Under the pieces are notes generated by a model. The model made no database searches, was not told the DNA's origin, and worked only from the letters and a program-made list of their open reading frames with translations. Shown piece after piece: positions 53,618-62,427 of a DNA stretch of 64,000 nucleotides (the stretch's first letter is position 1; each line of letters begins with the position of its first letter). The DNA lies in NCBI RefSeq assembly GCF_005843925.1, contig NZ_VCBC01000008.1:124001-188000 (forward strand), read 5' to 3'. The DNA comes from Thalassotalea litorea. GTDB lineage: Bacteria > Pseudomonadota > Gammaproteobacteria > Enterobacterales > Alteromonadaceae. Both the position numbers and the translations under genes were made by a program.

Positions 53618-55183
53618 ATGAAATCAGTAAGCCATAGTGTCTACTTTTGTGCCATGGTGGTGGCGTTTGGGGCATTTATTCTGGGGTTAGATGCCGCATT
53701 AATTTCTGGAACGATTAAATATGTTTCAAAGGAATTTTCACTATCGGATATGGAAGTTGGCGCCATGGTGAGTGCGCCTGGTCTGGCGGTATTGTTTGCG
53801 CTGATGATCACCGGTTATATTTGTGATCAAATTGGCCGTAAAAAAACCTTAATTGGCATTTCTTTTATTTATATTTTCTCGGCAATCACGTCTACATTTG
53901 CGCCAAACTATGAAACATTAGTTGTCGCGCGTTTTGTTGGAGGATTTGCCTTTACCTCATTATCGGTCGCTGCCATGTACATTGGCGAAATCGCCCCGTC
54001 GAAAATCCGCGGAAAATTGGTTTCCATCGTTCAAGTCAGCATCGTTGTTGGTTTCTCGGCAGCTTATTTTATTAATTACGGGATTTTAATGTTATCCCAG
54101 TCGGATTTAACCTGGGTGTCTAGCTTAGCCATCGATACACAAACCTGGCGCTGGATGTTAGGCGTCGAAATTATTCCGGCAATTATCTGGTTCGCATTAT
54201 TATTCAAGATCCCAAAAAGCCCTCGCTGGTTAATCATGAAGGGTCAGGAAGCGGAAGCGAAAGAAATTATTGCCAATTTTGACCATGATCTATCACCGGA
54301 AGAGGAAGTGGCACAGGTTAAACACAGCCTGGAAATCGATCCTGCCAGTAAATCCTTTATTGCATCCTTTAAGGCACTATTTTCAACCAAGCTCAGAAAA
54401 GCCGTTATCGTTGCTCTGACCATTGCGATTGTCCAACAAGCCACAGGCATCAATGCCATTTTATTCTACGCGCCAACAGTATTCGAACAAATTGGTGTGG
54501 GTACCGATGCCGCATTTTTAAATGCCGTCGTGGTCGGTGTGGTAGGCGTTGCCTTTACCATCGTCGCGATACTTTTAATCGATAAAGTGGGCCGCAGGCC
54601 GTTGCTGATGTCAGGGTTAATCTTGGCCAGCATCAGTTTATTTGTCTGCCATATCGGCTTTAAACAGGCGACCTATCAGCTGACATCGGAACAAATCATA
54701 GAAGTAAAAAATGAGCATGGTATTGAAGGAATATCCCATATGGCGGATATCACCTTTGAGACAGATATAGAATTTAAAGCGGCGCTTCGCAAAAATATGT
54801 CAGAATCAGAGCTTCGAGCAGCAGAAAGCATTCTGTTGCAAAATGCAACCAACATTAATGTTGCCGTCGTGATGACGGGCATTATGTTATTTATTATTGC
54901 TTTCCACTACTCACTGGGGCCAATTTTATGGGTGTTGTTCTCAGAGATATTCCCGACCGGCGTGCGCGGTGTTGCGATACCGGTATTTGCCTTTATCAGT
55001 TCTATGGTCAGCTATTTCGTACAACAGTTTTTCCCATGGCTATTGAATAATGTTGGTGCCGCCGATGTATTTATGTTTTATGCCGTCAGTGGTGTTGTTG
55101 GCTTTATCTGCTTATACAAACTGTTGCCAGAGACAAAACACAAAACCATTGAAGAAATTGAAGCACAATTGGTGGCAAATTAA
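53618..55183 (+). CDS. MFS sugar-porter family transporter
   Basis: The 521-residue protein has twelve transmembrane helices and all sugar-porter hallmarks. These are the DQIGRKK and DKVGRRPLL motifs at the ends of each half, RWMLGVEIIPA, IPKSPRWLIMKG after TM6, QQATGINAILFYAP in TM7 and the final LLPETKHKTIEEIE. A periplasmic insert of about 60 hydrophilic residues between TM9 and TM10 is unusual for the family. It probably imports galactose, anhydrogalactose or neoagarobiose by proton symport. The ATG at 53618 follows GGGGAAG and is preferred over a TTG four codons upstream. GH117 follows 33 bases later in the same operon. Confidence 0.9.
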   Translation: MKSVSHSVYFCAMVVAFGAFILGLDAALISGTIKYVSKEFSLSDMEVGAMVSAPGLAVLFALMITGYICDQIGRKKTLIGISFIYIFSAITSTFAPNYETLVVARFVGGFAFTSLSVAAMYIGEIAPSKIRGKLVSIVQVSIVVGFSAAYFINYGILMLSQSDLTWVSSLAIDTQTWRWMLGVEIIPAIIWFALLFKIPKSPRWLIMKGQEAEAKEIIANFDHDLSPEEEVAQVKHSLEIDPASKSFIASFKALFSTKLRKAVIVALTIAIVQQATGINAILFYAPTVFEQIGVGTDAAFLNAVVVGVVGVAFTIVAILLIDKVGRRPLLMSGLILASISLFVCHIGFKQATYQLTSEQIIEVKNEHGIEGISHMADITFETDIEFKAALRKNMSESELRAAESILLQNATNINVAVVMTGIMLFIIAFHYSLGPILWVLFSEIFPTGVRGVAIPVFAFISSMVSYFVQQFFPWLLNNVGAADVFMFYAVSGVVGFICLYKLLPETKHKTIEEIEAQLVAN

Positions 55184-55216
55184 TGGGAAAAGTCATTATT
55201 GCTAGAGAGATGATTT

Positions 55217-56290
55217 ATGTCTGAAAACAAATTAAGCCTCGCCAGTCAACGTGCCATTGAGCGCGGTTACGATCAAAAAGGACCTGAGTGGCTTACCGAA
55301 TTTGATATTAGTCCGTTAAAAGGCGATTTCGCCTTTGAAGAAGGGGTCATTCGTCGCGATCCTACCTCGGTGCTACTGGTCGATGGTCTGTACCATTGCT
55401 GGTATACCAAAGGCAGCGGTGAAACCGTAGGTTTTGGTAGTGCAAACCCTGAAGATAAAGTATTTCCCTGGGATTTAACCGAAGTCTGGCATGCAACATC
55501 AAAAGATGCCGAAACCTGGGAAGAGCAGGGCGTAGCCATTAGTCGCGGACCTGCAGGAAGTTATGACGACCGTGCAGTGTTTACGCCTGAAATTTTGGCG
55601 CATGGCGGTAAATATTATCTGGTTTATCAAACGGTTCAATATCCTTATACCAATCGTCAGTATGAAGAAATTGCGCTAGCTGAAGCCGACTCGCCGTTTG
55701 GTCCCTGGAAAAAATCACCGGGCCCTATTTTATCACCATCAAAAGACGGTTCCTGGAAAGGTGATGAAGATAATCGTTTTCACGTCTATGAGAAGGGGAG
55801 CTTTGATAGTCATAAGGTTCATGATCCGTGCATTTTGTTCTTTAACGATAAGTTTTATCTGTATTACAAAGGCGAAACCATGGGCGAAACCATGAATTTT
55901 GGCGGACGGGAAATTAAACACGGTGTCGCCATCGCTGATGATATTCATGGCCCTTATGTAAAATCAGAATACAACCCGATTTCCAATAGTGGCCATGAAG
56001 TCGTGGTTTGGAATTATCAAGGCGGTATCGCCACCATGTTAACCACCGACGGCCCTGAGAAAAACACCATTCAGTTTGCCAAAGACGGCATTAATTTTGA
56101 GATCAAAGCGCATATTAAAGGTGGCCCCGAGGCTGTAGGGTTATTTCGCCCAGCGCAAGAGTTGCCAGAGCCAGGCCTGGATTGGGGCTTATGCCATAAA
56201 TACGACCCAAGCTGGAACTGGAATTACATCTGCAAATTCAAACCGCGTAAACAGATACTCGATGCTGGTACGTTTCAAAATACGGCATAG
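55217..56290 (+). CDS. GH117 alpha-1,3-(3,6-anhydro)-L-galactosidase, cytoplasmic
   Basis: The 357-residue enzyme matches GH117. It starts with the helix-turn-helix extension that mediates domain swapping ([20 protein letters not shown]), then a five-bladed propeller. The catalytic Asp residues lie in [12 protein letters not shown] (Asp48) and [10 protein letters not shown] (Asp203), with the conserved His in SGHEVVVWN (His260). GH117 removes 3,6-anhydro-L-galactose from the non-reducing end of neoagarobiose and longer neoagaro-oligosaccharides. There is no signal peptide, so it works on imported disaccharide, consistent with the transporter upstream. Its products feed galTK and the 24992-29369 operon. 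Confidence 0.9.
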   Translation: MSENKLSLASQRAIERGYDQKGPEWLTEFDISPLKGDFAFEEGVIRRDPTSVLLVDGLYHCWYTKGSGETVGFGSANPEDKVFPWDLTEVWHATSKDAETWEEQGVAISRGPAGSYDDRAVFTPEILAHGGKYYLVYQTVQYPYTNRQYEEIALAEADSPFGPWKKSPGPILSPSKDGSWKGDEDNRFHVYEKGSFDSHKVHDPCILFFNDKFYLYYKGETMGETMNFGGREIKHGVAIADDIHGPYVKSEYNPISNSGHEVVVWNYQGGIATMLTTDGPEKNTIQFAKDGINFEIKAHIKGGPEAVGLFRPAQELPEPGLDWGLCHKYDPSWNWNYICKFKPRKQILDAGTFQNTA

Positions 56291-56295
56291 TGCAC

Positions 56296-56342
56296 ATCAA
56301 GGGGTCAGAGTTGTTGAAAATCAACAACTCTGACCCCTTGAT
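56296..56342. repeat. Perfect 22-bp inverted repeat after GH117
   Basis: Two 22-base arms (56296-56317 and 56321-56342) pair perfectly across a three-base loop, beginning five bases after the GH117 stop. The arm carries GGGGTCAGAGTTGTTGA. The length and perfection suggest a REP-like mobile palindrome instead of an ordinary terminator, although transcription could end here. Confidence 0.65.
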
Positions 56343-56365
56343 TGTTATCGGTTTAATCTCAAGTC

Positions 56366-56393
56366 AAAACGGGACCAGCAAGGTCCCGTTTTT
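56366..56393 (+). terminator. Terminator of the MFS/GH117 operon
   Basis: An ACGGGACC / GGTCCCGT stem with a five-base loop and a following run of T, 75 bases past GH117. Confidence 0.9.
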
Positions 56394-56580
56394 GTGTTCG
56401 ATGTTTCTTATTTAATTAAATACAATGAATTAATTGCAGGTTGACTCACTCCTTTGAACCTTTAGTATGGAAGTTGGCAGGGTGAGGATAGCTTCTGCTT
56501 AATTCGGTATTGCTTTGGTCATAACAAATGATACGTGCTTGTTCAGTGATGCCTCATGTGATTAAGGATTAAATGGGTCT

Positions 56581-56880
56581 GTAATGTCGACTTACCCCAT
56601 TTTCGTGGACACACTACAATTGTTGTAGGAATACAACAGGAGGTGTTTATGACAAAGGGTAAAAGTTACAAACGATATCCTGCCGAATTTAAGAAGATGG
56701 CCTTACTTAGAACATCCGAAGATGGAAAGACTGACAAGTCCGTGTGTGATGAACTAGGTATCAGCGTTTTCATTTTCAATTGCGCAGGTAAAGGTAATGG
56801 CTGACCGACTGTTTATAGCACAAATTTGACGCTAATAGATTGAAAAGGTTAATGTCTTCTTAGAGCTGTGAGTTCAGAAA
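56581..56880 (+). mobile_element. Remnant of an IS3-like insertion sequence end
   Basis: The stretch begins with GTCGACTTACCCCATTTTCG, which resembles the terminal region of IS3-family elements, and continues into the start of an OrfA-type transposase. The rest of the element, including OrfB, is missing. It marks a past rearrangement between the GH117 operon and the IclR/P450 part of the locus. Confidence 0.5.
56649..56804 (+). pseudogene. Truncated IS3-type OrfA transposase fragment
   Basis: A 51-codon frame starts with an OrfA-like helix-turn-helix segment (KRYPAEFKKMALLRTSEDG, then KSVCDELGIS) and then runs into unrelated sequence before a stop. An AGGAGG ribosome binding site precedes the ATG. 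It is too short to be a functional transposase. Confidence 0.6.
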
Positions 56881-56934
56881 TTTTTCAAAAGAAAATTGAA
56901 GAGTCTTAAACAAAATAAACTGTTAAACACTACT

Positions 56935-57339
56935 ATGGAAAGAGAAACAAAATTAGAGAAACGAGCAGTCCAAGTCTTATGCATATTATTTGGACCGTCT
57001 TTAATACTGACTCCTGAGCTAGGTATGTTTCTCTTGGCGACTTTTGTAACACCTACCTCTATATTTGAATGGAATCCTTGGTATTACCCATTAGGTTTTG
57101 TTTCTGCAGTGTCAGTTCTAATGCTAGCAGCTCGATCATACAAATACTCAACTTCAACAGCAGCATATATCTGGTTTTTTCAAGCAATTTACTGCTTTTC
57201 ATGGGTAGTAGGCAAACTATATATTTATAATCAAGGTTTGATTTTATCGCTTTGGTTTATCGTTTGTGGTGCCATATCTCTGTTTGTTTCTTTTTGCCTA
57301 TATCGTAACAAACAAACTATGGTAGGACATCATACTTAA
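56935..57339 (+). CDS. Hypothetical four-helix membrane protein
   Basis: The 134-residue product has about four hydrophobic segments (roughly residues 12-35, 47-65, 77-94 and 101-120 from the ATG). It has a charged N-terminus (MERETKLEKRA) and a short basic C-terminal tail. I do not recognise a family. The gene is noticeably AT-rich compared with the surrounding catabolic genes and lies directly after an IS remnant, both suggesting it was brought in by transfer. A TTG 13 codons upstream extends the frame, but neither start has a clear ribosome binding site. It has no visible link to agar metabolism. Confidence 0.5.
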   Translation: MERETKLEKRAVQVLCILFGPSLILTPELGMFLLATFVTPTSIFEWNPWYYPLGFVSAVSVLMLAARSYKYSTSTAAYIWFFQAIYCFSWVVGKLYIYNQGLILSLWFIVCGAISLFVSFCLYRNKQTMVGHHT

Positions 57340-57576
57340 CACAGTGCTATAACCACGGTATTAAGCTGCCCAGATTCAGAAAATTACGTCAATCTCTCTA
57401 CTAAGCGCAGCGTTCGGATCAAAAGTCACAGTATATTAGCAACTCCTAACGGGCAGCTATTGGCACATAAGAGACCATGCCCAAGATACCGTGTAGTGTC
57501 ACGGTATGACGCGAAAGCCCGTTCTTTCTTCCACCTCCCACTTTCCACCAGCGAAGCTTACCTCTACAGCTTATAT

Positions 57577-58356
57577 TCAGGCTTTACTCAACTGCGCCGC
57601 AATCTTACCAGCCGTTTGTTTTACCTGCGCTTCAACGCTGTCTTTATCCAGATTTTTGATTAACGTGGTACTCAGGCTCGGTATGGTTAATGCCGCAATG
57701 ACTTTATCCGCAACCGCGCCAACAATGGCTGAGTATTCGTATACGCCATCGGCAAGCTCGCTACTGGCGCTGTATATGCCGGTTTCAGCGATAGTTTGCC
57801 AACGCTTGTTTAAAGAGTTTTTCTGTTTGTCAGTATAGGTTTCATAGCTTGCTTCTCGCGCCAATATCATCGCCTTTACGTCTTCATTACTGTGGGCAAG
57901 TAAGACATTTCCGGGCACGGAATTGAGAGTTGAGAATAACGAACCTTCGCGAACATTTAAGGATACTGGCGAGGGACTATTCGCATGAATAAGTACCATG
58001 GTCTGGCTTTGGTACAGGATTGACAAATAACAGGAAACTCCAAGTTTTACCGCTAAATCTTCCATATGTGGCAGGGCAACCTGACGAATTAGTGCGATTG
58101 GCTCGATACCATGGGAGAGATTGTATAACTTTAGCGAGATTCGATAGCCGGCGCTGGCTTCCTCTCTGATCAGATAACCACGACCTTCCAGATTCACCAA
58201 AATTCGATAGATTTCATTGGCACTGCGGCCCAAGCCTTGGGCGATTTCTGCCTGGGTCAATGGCCGCGTCTGGGACGCTAAAAATTCCAATACATCAAGG
58301 GCTTTATCCAAAGCGGGAACCGCATAACGGACGGGTTTTACTAATAATTCCTTCAT
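57577..58356 (-). CDS. IclR-family transcriptional regulator
   Basis: The 259-residue regulator has an N-terminal winged helix (about 12-72; LTQAEIAQGLGRSANEIYRIL is the DNA-reading part) and the C-terminal IclR GAF-like effector domain (about 85-255). The effector domain includes YSAIVGAVADKVIAAL. IclR proteins often control catabolism of acids and sugar derivatives. The gene is divergent from the phytanoyl-CoA-dioxygenase-like gene, with about 225 bases between starts, so it most likely controls that gene and possibly the P450 operon behind it. A palindrome ATACCGTG/CACGGTAT (57486-57507) lies past its 3' end. Confidence 0.9.
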   Translation of the reverse strand: MKELLVKPVRYAVPALDKALDVLEFLASQTRPLTQAEIAQGLGRSANEIYRILVNLEGRGYLIREEASAGYRISLKLYNLSHGIEPIALIRQVALPHMEDLAVKLGVSCYLSILYQSQTMVLIHANSPSPVSLNVREGSLFSTLNSVPGNVLLAHSNEDVKAMILAREASYETYTDKQKNSLNKRWQTIAETGIYSASSELADGVYEYSAIVGAVADKVIAALTIPSLSTTLIKNLDKDSVEAQVKQTAGKIAAQLSKA

Positions 58357-58516
58357 GTTTTCTTAGGCCATTTACATCAGATAATTATTGAGCTTACCAT
58401 TCATATATAAATATTTCATTTAAATTTGAATGTGTTTTTTTCCTCAATTAAAGTGAAGCCTTAATGAGGCATAAACAGGGCATAAACAAAAAGACAATAC
58501 CAATGCCTAATGTAAA

Positions 58517-58552
58517 AAAAGCGCTAACAAAAGCGCTAACAAAAGCGCCAAA
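58517..58552. repeat. Three tandem copies of a 12-bp unit before the dioxygenase gene
   Basis: AAAAGCGCTAAC is repeated twice exactly, and a third copy has two changes (AAAAGCGCCAAA). It lies 32-67 bases upstream of the dioxygenase start, in the IclR-dioxygenase control region. The regular 12-bp period could present a regulator site several times, or it may only be slippage. Confidence 0.6.
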
Positions 58553-58583
58553 GCAAATACAATGAGACCGAACGGGAGTGAAG

Positions 58584-59360
58584 ATGACAAACAATAATGG
58601 CAGCAGTCGCATCTTGAGTGACGAGCAAGTGCAAGACTTTCATCGCGACGGATACGTGATCGCAAAGGGATTTTACAGCCCGCAGGAAATAGCGCGCCTT
58701 CAGGAAAAGGCGTTTAATGATGCGAATTTATATACCAACGCCTGGGATAAAAAGGATGCTTCTGGCACCGTCAGTAAAGTCAGCCTTTGGCAGGATTTAG
58801 GCGATGACCTATACAGTATGTTCTCTCGCGGCCGCCGTCTTGCAGATTCCTGCGAGAAAATTCTCGGCGAGCCGGTATTTCATACAACCACGAAAATCAT
58901 GATGAAAGAGCCGTTCGTAGGCGGCGCCTGGGAATGGCATCAGGATTATGGCTATTGGGCCAATGATAATTATCATCTGTACCCGAAGCTTGTTAGCTGC
59001 ATGATCGCGATTAACAAAGCCACGGTTGAAAATGGCTGTCTGGAAGTGCTTAAAGGTTCGCACCATATTGGCCGCATTAATCATAACGCAACCGGCGATC
59101 AAAAAGGCGCCGATATGGTTTTTGTTGAAGAGGCATTGAAGCACCATGAGTTGGTCAAAGTTGAACTTGAACCCGGTGATACCTTGTTCTTTCACTGTAA
59201 CCTATTGCACAAATCCAATCAGAATAAATCCAGCGAACCACGCTGGGCGATGATCCCGGCCTATTGCGCTGACAGTGCTAAACCTTTTAAAGAAAACTCG
59301 TTGATCTATCGACCACTTGATAAAGTGGAAGACGATGCCATTCTTGCCTGGCAGGAATAG
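58584..59360 (+). CDS. Phytanoyl-CoA-dioxygenase-family (PhyH) Fe(II)/2-oxoglutarate oxygenase
   Basis: The 258-residue cytoplasmic protein has the PhyH double-stranded beta-helix. The iron-binding HxD lies in EWHQDYGYW (His119, Asp121) and the distal His in CNLLHKSNQN (about His209). An Arg in EPRWAMIPAY probably salts the 2-oxoglutarate. The N-terminal FHRDGYVIAKGFY is typical of the family, whose members hydroxylate many small molecules, not only phytanoyl-CoA. Here it is divergent from IclR and 255 bases upstream of the P450 demethylase operon. It may therefore remove or modify a methyl or other group on algal galactose, but its substrate is unknown. GGGAG precedes the ATG at 58584. Confidence 0.85.
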   Translation: MTNNNGSSRILSDEQVQDFHRDGYVIAKGFYSPQEIARLQEKAFNDANLYTNAWDKKDASGTVSKVSLWQDLGDDLYSMFSRGRRLADSCEKILGEPVFHTTTKIMMKEPFVGGAWEWHQDYGYWANDNYHLYPKLVSCMIAINKATVENGCLEVLKGSHHIGRINHNATGDQKGADMVFVEEALKHHELVKVELEPGDTLFFHCNLLHKSNQNKSSEPRWAMIPAYCADSAKPFKENSLIYRPLDKVEDDAILAWQE

Positions 59361-59615
59361 CGATAACGCAATAAGGAGCGCATGGCTCGCACTGACAGCT
59401 AGCTTAAATAAGTAATCAAAGCTAACTGCTGGTGCGGCCAGGCCAATCATCCCTTGATGACAAATTAATATTACTTTTGCCAGTTAATTACGTATTTTTG
59501 CTTAAAGTGAAGCAATATTATGTTGTTTATCCGTGAGCGATAACCCGTTAACACATAACTCGTTCATATAAAGCGAGCTATCGAAAAACAAAGATTTAAT
59601 ATTGAGGGAATGGCA

Positions 59616-60770
59616 ATGAGCAAGAGCGTGTTACCCGATGCGTTTCAAGAGGCCCGAAATGGTAAAGGTTTCGGCACCGTTGATGATCAAAACGATCCCG
59701 TGACTATGGTTCTGGGATTAAAAGATGTGCGCAAATGTGCCCATAACTGGAAAACCTTCCAAAGTGGTGGCGAGGAAGTCGGGCGTATCGTTGTTCCTTC
59801 AGAAGTTGCTATTCGTGATACCCGACAAATTCCGTTTGAAGTCGATCCCCCTGAACACGCAAATTACCGAGCTATTGTAGAGCCTTGGTTTAAACGGCCA
59901 CTAGAGGCCGACTATCAGGCAAGCTTAAAAGCCATCATCGATGAGCTAATTGACGAAGTGCTGGCAAAAGACAGTGTTGAAGTGGTTGCCGATTTTTCCC
60001 TGAAACTTCAATCCCGAGCGTTGACCTTACTGTTGAATATTCCTTATGAGGAAGCTCAGGTTTGGATTAACTGGGGAACCCATGTATTTCGCAGTGACGA
60101 TACTGCGCTAGACGCAGACAAAGCCAATATCCTCTACGACTATATCGACCAACAGATTGATAAAGCGATAGCAAATCCCGGTGAAGACTTATATTCGGTA
60201 CTACTAGACAGTGAAGTGAATGGTCGTAAGCTCAGCAAAGAAGAAGTTAAAGGGGTAATGATCCTGACCTTTGCTGGCGGCCGCGATACAGTTATCAATG
60301 CGGTTACCAATTCCATCGCTTATTTTGCCGAAAGCCCAGAGTCTCTTAACCGTTTACAAAATGAGCCTGAGATCACCGGTAAAGCGGTGGAAGAGTTAAT
60401 TCGTTATTTTTCACCGCTTACTCACATGGGGCGAGTCGTAACCGAAGATACTCAGGTATGTGAGCACGCCGTTAAAGCGAATTCGAGAATTTCCTTGTGT
60501 TGGGCATCGGCAAACCGAGACGAGCGGGTATTTGAAAATGCCAATGAGGTGGTTCTTGACCGTAAGATTAATCCGCATGTAGGGTTTGGTTTTGCCACCC
60601 ATAATTGTCTTGGCGCTACCCATGCACGACAAATCATGAATATTCTTCTCACGTCTTTATCGGCTAAAGTTAAAAATATCGATATTCTCTATCATCAGGA
60701 CAATATCGAAGATTGGCAGGAATTTCAGCGCAAGGTTGGCTTTGAACAGCTAACCGTTTCGTTCCGTTAA
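59616..60770 (+). CDS. Cytochrome P450, probable 6-O-methyl-D-galactose demethylase (CYP236-like)
   Basis: The 384-residue soluble bacterial P450 has the I-helix oxygen-binding AGGRDT (about 220-225), the K-helix ExxR in EELIRYFSP and the haem loop FGFATHNCLGA with the thiolate Cys331. The canonical loop has Gly where Ala occurs (FGxG to FGFA). A ferredoxin and a ferredoxin reductase follow within 20 bases each, giving the full three-component chain. Such a chain is known to demethylate 6-O-methyl-D-galactose from porphyran in marine Bacteroidetes (CYP236), producing D-galactose and formaldehyde. The locus provides the genes for both products. GAGGGA precedes the ATG at 59616 at proper spacing; another ATG two codons earlier is too close. 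Confidence 0.85.
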   Translation: MSKSVLPDAFQEARNGKGFGTVDDQNDPVTMVLGLKDVRKCAHNWKTFQSGGEEVGRIVVPSEVAIRDTRQIPFEVDPPEHANYRAIVEPWFKRPLEADYQASLKAIIDELIDEVLAKDSVEVVADFSLKLQSRALTLLLNIPYEEAQVWINWGTHVFRSDDTALDADKANILYDYIDQQIDKAIANPGEDLYSVLLDSEVNGRKLSKEEVKGVMILTFAGGRDTVINAVTNSIAYFAESPESLNRLQNEPEITGKAVEELIRYFSPLTHMGRVVTEDTQVCEHAVKANSRISLCWASANRDERVFENANEVVLDRKINPHVGFGFATHNCLGATHARQIMNILLTSLSAKVKNIDILYHQDNIEDWQEFQRKVGFEQLTVSFR

Positions 60771-60789
60771 TATAAGAGAGACAAATAAA

Positions 60790-61098
60790 ATGGCAAAAAT
60801 AACCTTTATTACCTCTGACAATGAAAAGATTGAAGTTGAAGGTGAATCTGGCTCGGTAATGGAGCTGGCGGTAGAAAATGGCGTAGAAGGTATCGACGGT
60901 GATTGTGGTGGCGTCTGTTCTTGCGCAACCTGTCATGTGCATGTTGCCAGCGAAGATATGGCTAAAGTCGGTCCTGCTGGAGAAATTGAGCAGGATATGC
61001 TGGAGCTGGATGATAACTTTAATGAGCGCAGTCGTTTGTGCTGTCAGATTGAAATCAGTGATGATATCGATGGCATCACACTGAATGTTGCGCATTAA
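60790..61098 (+). CDS. [2Fe-2S] ferredoxin of the P450 system
   Basis: This 102-residue adrenodoxin/putidaredoxin-type ferredoxin has cluster ligands in GDCGGVCSCATCHVHV (Cys39, Cys45, Cys48) and RLCCQIEI near residue 86. An extra Cys (43) sits inside the loop, and the last ligand is part of a CC pair. It carries electrons from the reductase encoded next to the P450 at 59616. It lies 19 bases after the P450 and 17 before the reductase, with its own ribosome binding site (AGAGAGA). Confidence 0.95.
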   Translation: MAKITFITSDNEKIEVEGESGSVMELAVENGVEGIDGDCGGVCSCATCHVHVASEDMAKVGPAGEIEQDMLELDDNFNERSRLCCQIEISDDIDGITLNVAH

Positions 61099-61115
61099 TT
61101 CTGGCTAGTCATATC

Positions 61116-62387
61116 ATGAATCAATCTCATTGTTGTGTCATTATTGGCGCCAGTCACGCTGGGGTGAATCTGGCTTTTGCGTTGCGCAAAGAAGGCTGGC
61201 AAGGGTCTATCAAATTAATTGATGCAGATCCGCATCTGCCTTATCACCGTCCACCGTTATCAAAAGGCTTTTTAACTGAAACGCCGGTTGATGGTCGTGA
61301 ACCGATTGAAAAAATCCAGTTAAAACCTATTGCCAGTTATGAGAAAAATGACATCGAATTAATGTTGGGGCTACGGGTCGAAAGCATCGATGCTGACGCG
61401 CAGCAACTAACTCTGACTAACGGTGAAACCCTTAGCTTCACAAAGCTGGTATTGGCAACCGGGGCACGGCCTTTTATGCCACCGATTGATGGATTGCAGG
61501 ACGCCAAAAATCTGTTTCCACTAAGAACGGCCACTGACGTCATCGACATCAAGACAGCCCTGACAAATGGTAATAAAAACGTGGTGATCATAGGTGGCGG
61601 CTACATCGGGCTGGAAACCGCCGCATCATTGCGAAAACTGGGGCATCAGGTAACCGTGTTGGAGCGGGAAAGTCGTATCCTAGCGCGGGTAACATCGCCA
61701 CAATTATCGGCATTTTTCACCGAGCTTCATCAGCAACATGGTGTCGAGGTGCTAACCGATAAAGACGTAGTAAAAATAACTACCGACGACAAAGGTTGTA
61801 ATCAAATCCCAAATCAGATCATTTGTGCAGATGGCAGCCAATTTTCAGCCGATATTATTATTGTCGGTGTTGGTATTCGAGTAAATAGCGAGCTTGCCGC
61901 TGCTGTAGGTCTTAAAATTGAGCATGGTGGTATCAAGGTAGATAGGAGCGCTAAAACCAGCTTTGATAATATCTATGCGATTGGTGATTGCAGTTATCAC
62001 TTTAACCCTTACTACCAGCGATTTGTACGATTAGAATCGGTTCAAAATGCCGTGGATCAGGCAAAAATCGCGGCTCAATCTATCTGTGGCAAAGAGGCCG
62101 AATATAACGCCGTTCCGTGGTTTTGGTCCGATCAATACCATGTTAAATTGCAAATGGTGGGGGTGGGTACAGGGTATACCGATATCATCGAGCGCATTGA
62201 ACGAGACGATAATTCAAAACGTTCACTGTGGTATTTTAAAGAGCAACAACTGCTTGGTGTTGACGCGGTAAATCATTCCAAAGCCTATGTGCTGGGAACG
62301 CGGTTTATCAAAGCTGGTATCATCGTCAATAAACAAAAGCTTGCTGATACCTGTATTGATTTAAATGCAGAGAATGTTACCCGCTAA
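61116..62387 (+). CDS. NAD(P)H-dependent ferredoxin reductase of the P450 system
   Basis: The 423-residue flavoprotein belongs to the putidaredoxin-reductase group. It has an FAD motif (VIIGASHAGVNLAFALR), an NAD(P)H motif (VVIIGGGYIGLETAASL), the TGARPFMPPIDG link and the NIYAIGDCSYH FAD-binding segment. It passes electrons from NAD(P)H to the ferredoxin encoded directly upstream. The E(R) after the NAD motif (VLERESR) suggests NADH. It is the last gene of the three-component operon and faces the DUF2986 gene. Confidence 0.95.
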   Translation: MNQSHCCVIIGASHAGVNLAFALRKEGWQGSIKLIDADPHLPYHRPPLSKGFLTETPVDGREPIEKIQLKPIASYEKNDIELMLGLRVESIDADAQQLTLTNGETLSFTKLVLATGARPFMPPIDGLQDAKNLFPLRTATDVIDIKTALTNGNKNVVIIGGGYIGLETAASLRKLGHQVTVLERESRILARVTSPQLSAFFTELHQQHGVEVLTDKDVVKITTDDKGCNQIPNQIICADGSQFSADIIIVGVGIRVNSELAAAVGLKIEHGGIKVDRSAKTSFDNIYAIGDCSYHFNPYYQRFVRLESVQNAVDQAKIAAQSICGKEAEYNAVPWFWSDQYHVKLQMVGVGTGYTDIIERIERDDNSKRSLWYFKEQQLLGVDAVNHSKAYVLGTRFIKAGIIVNKQKLADTCIDLNAENVTR

Positions 62388-62427
62388 CATTCAGGAATTC
62401 ATAGCAACGAAAATGCTGTGCTTTAGT

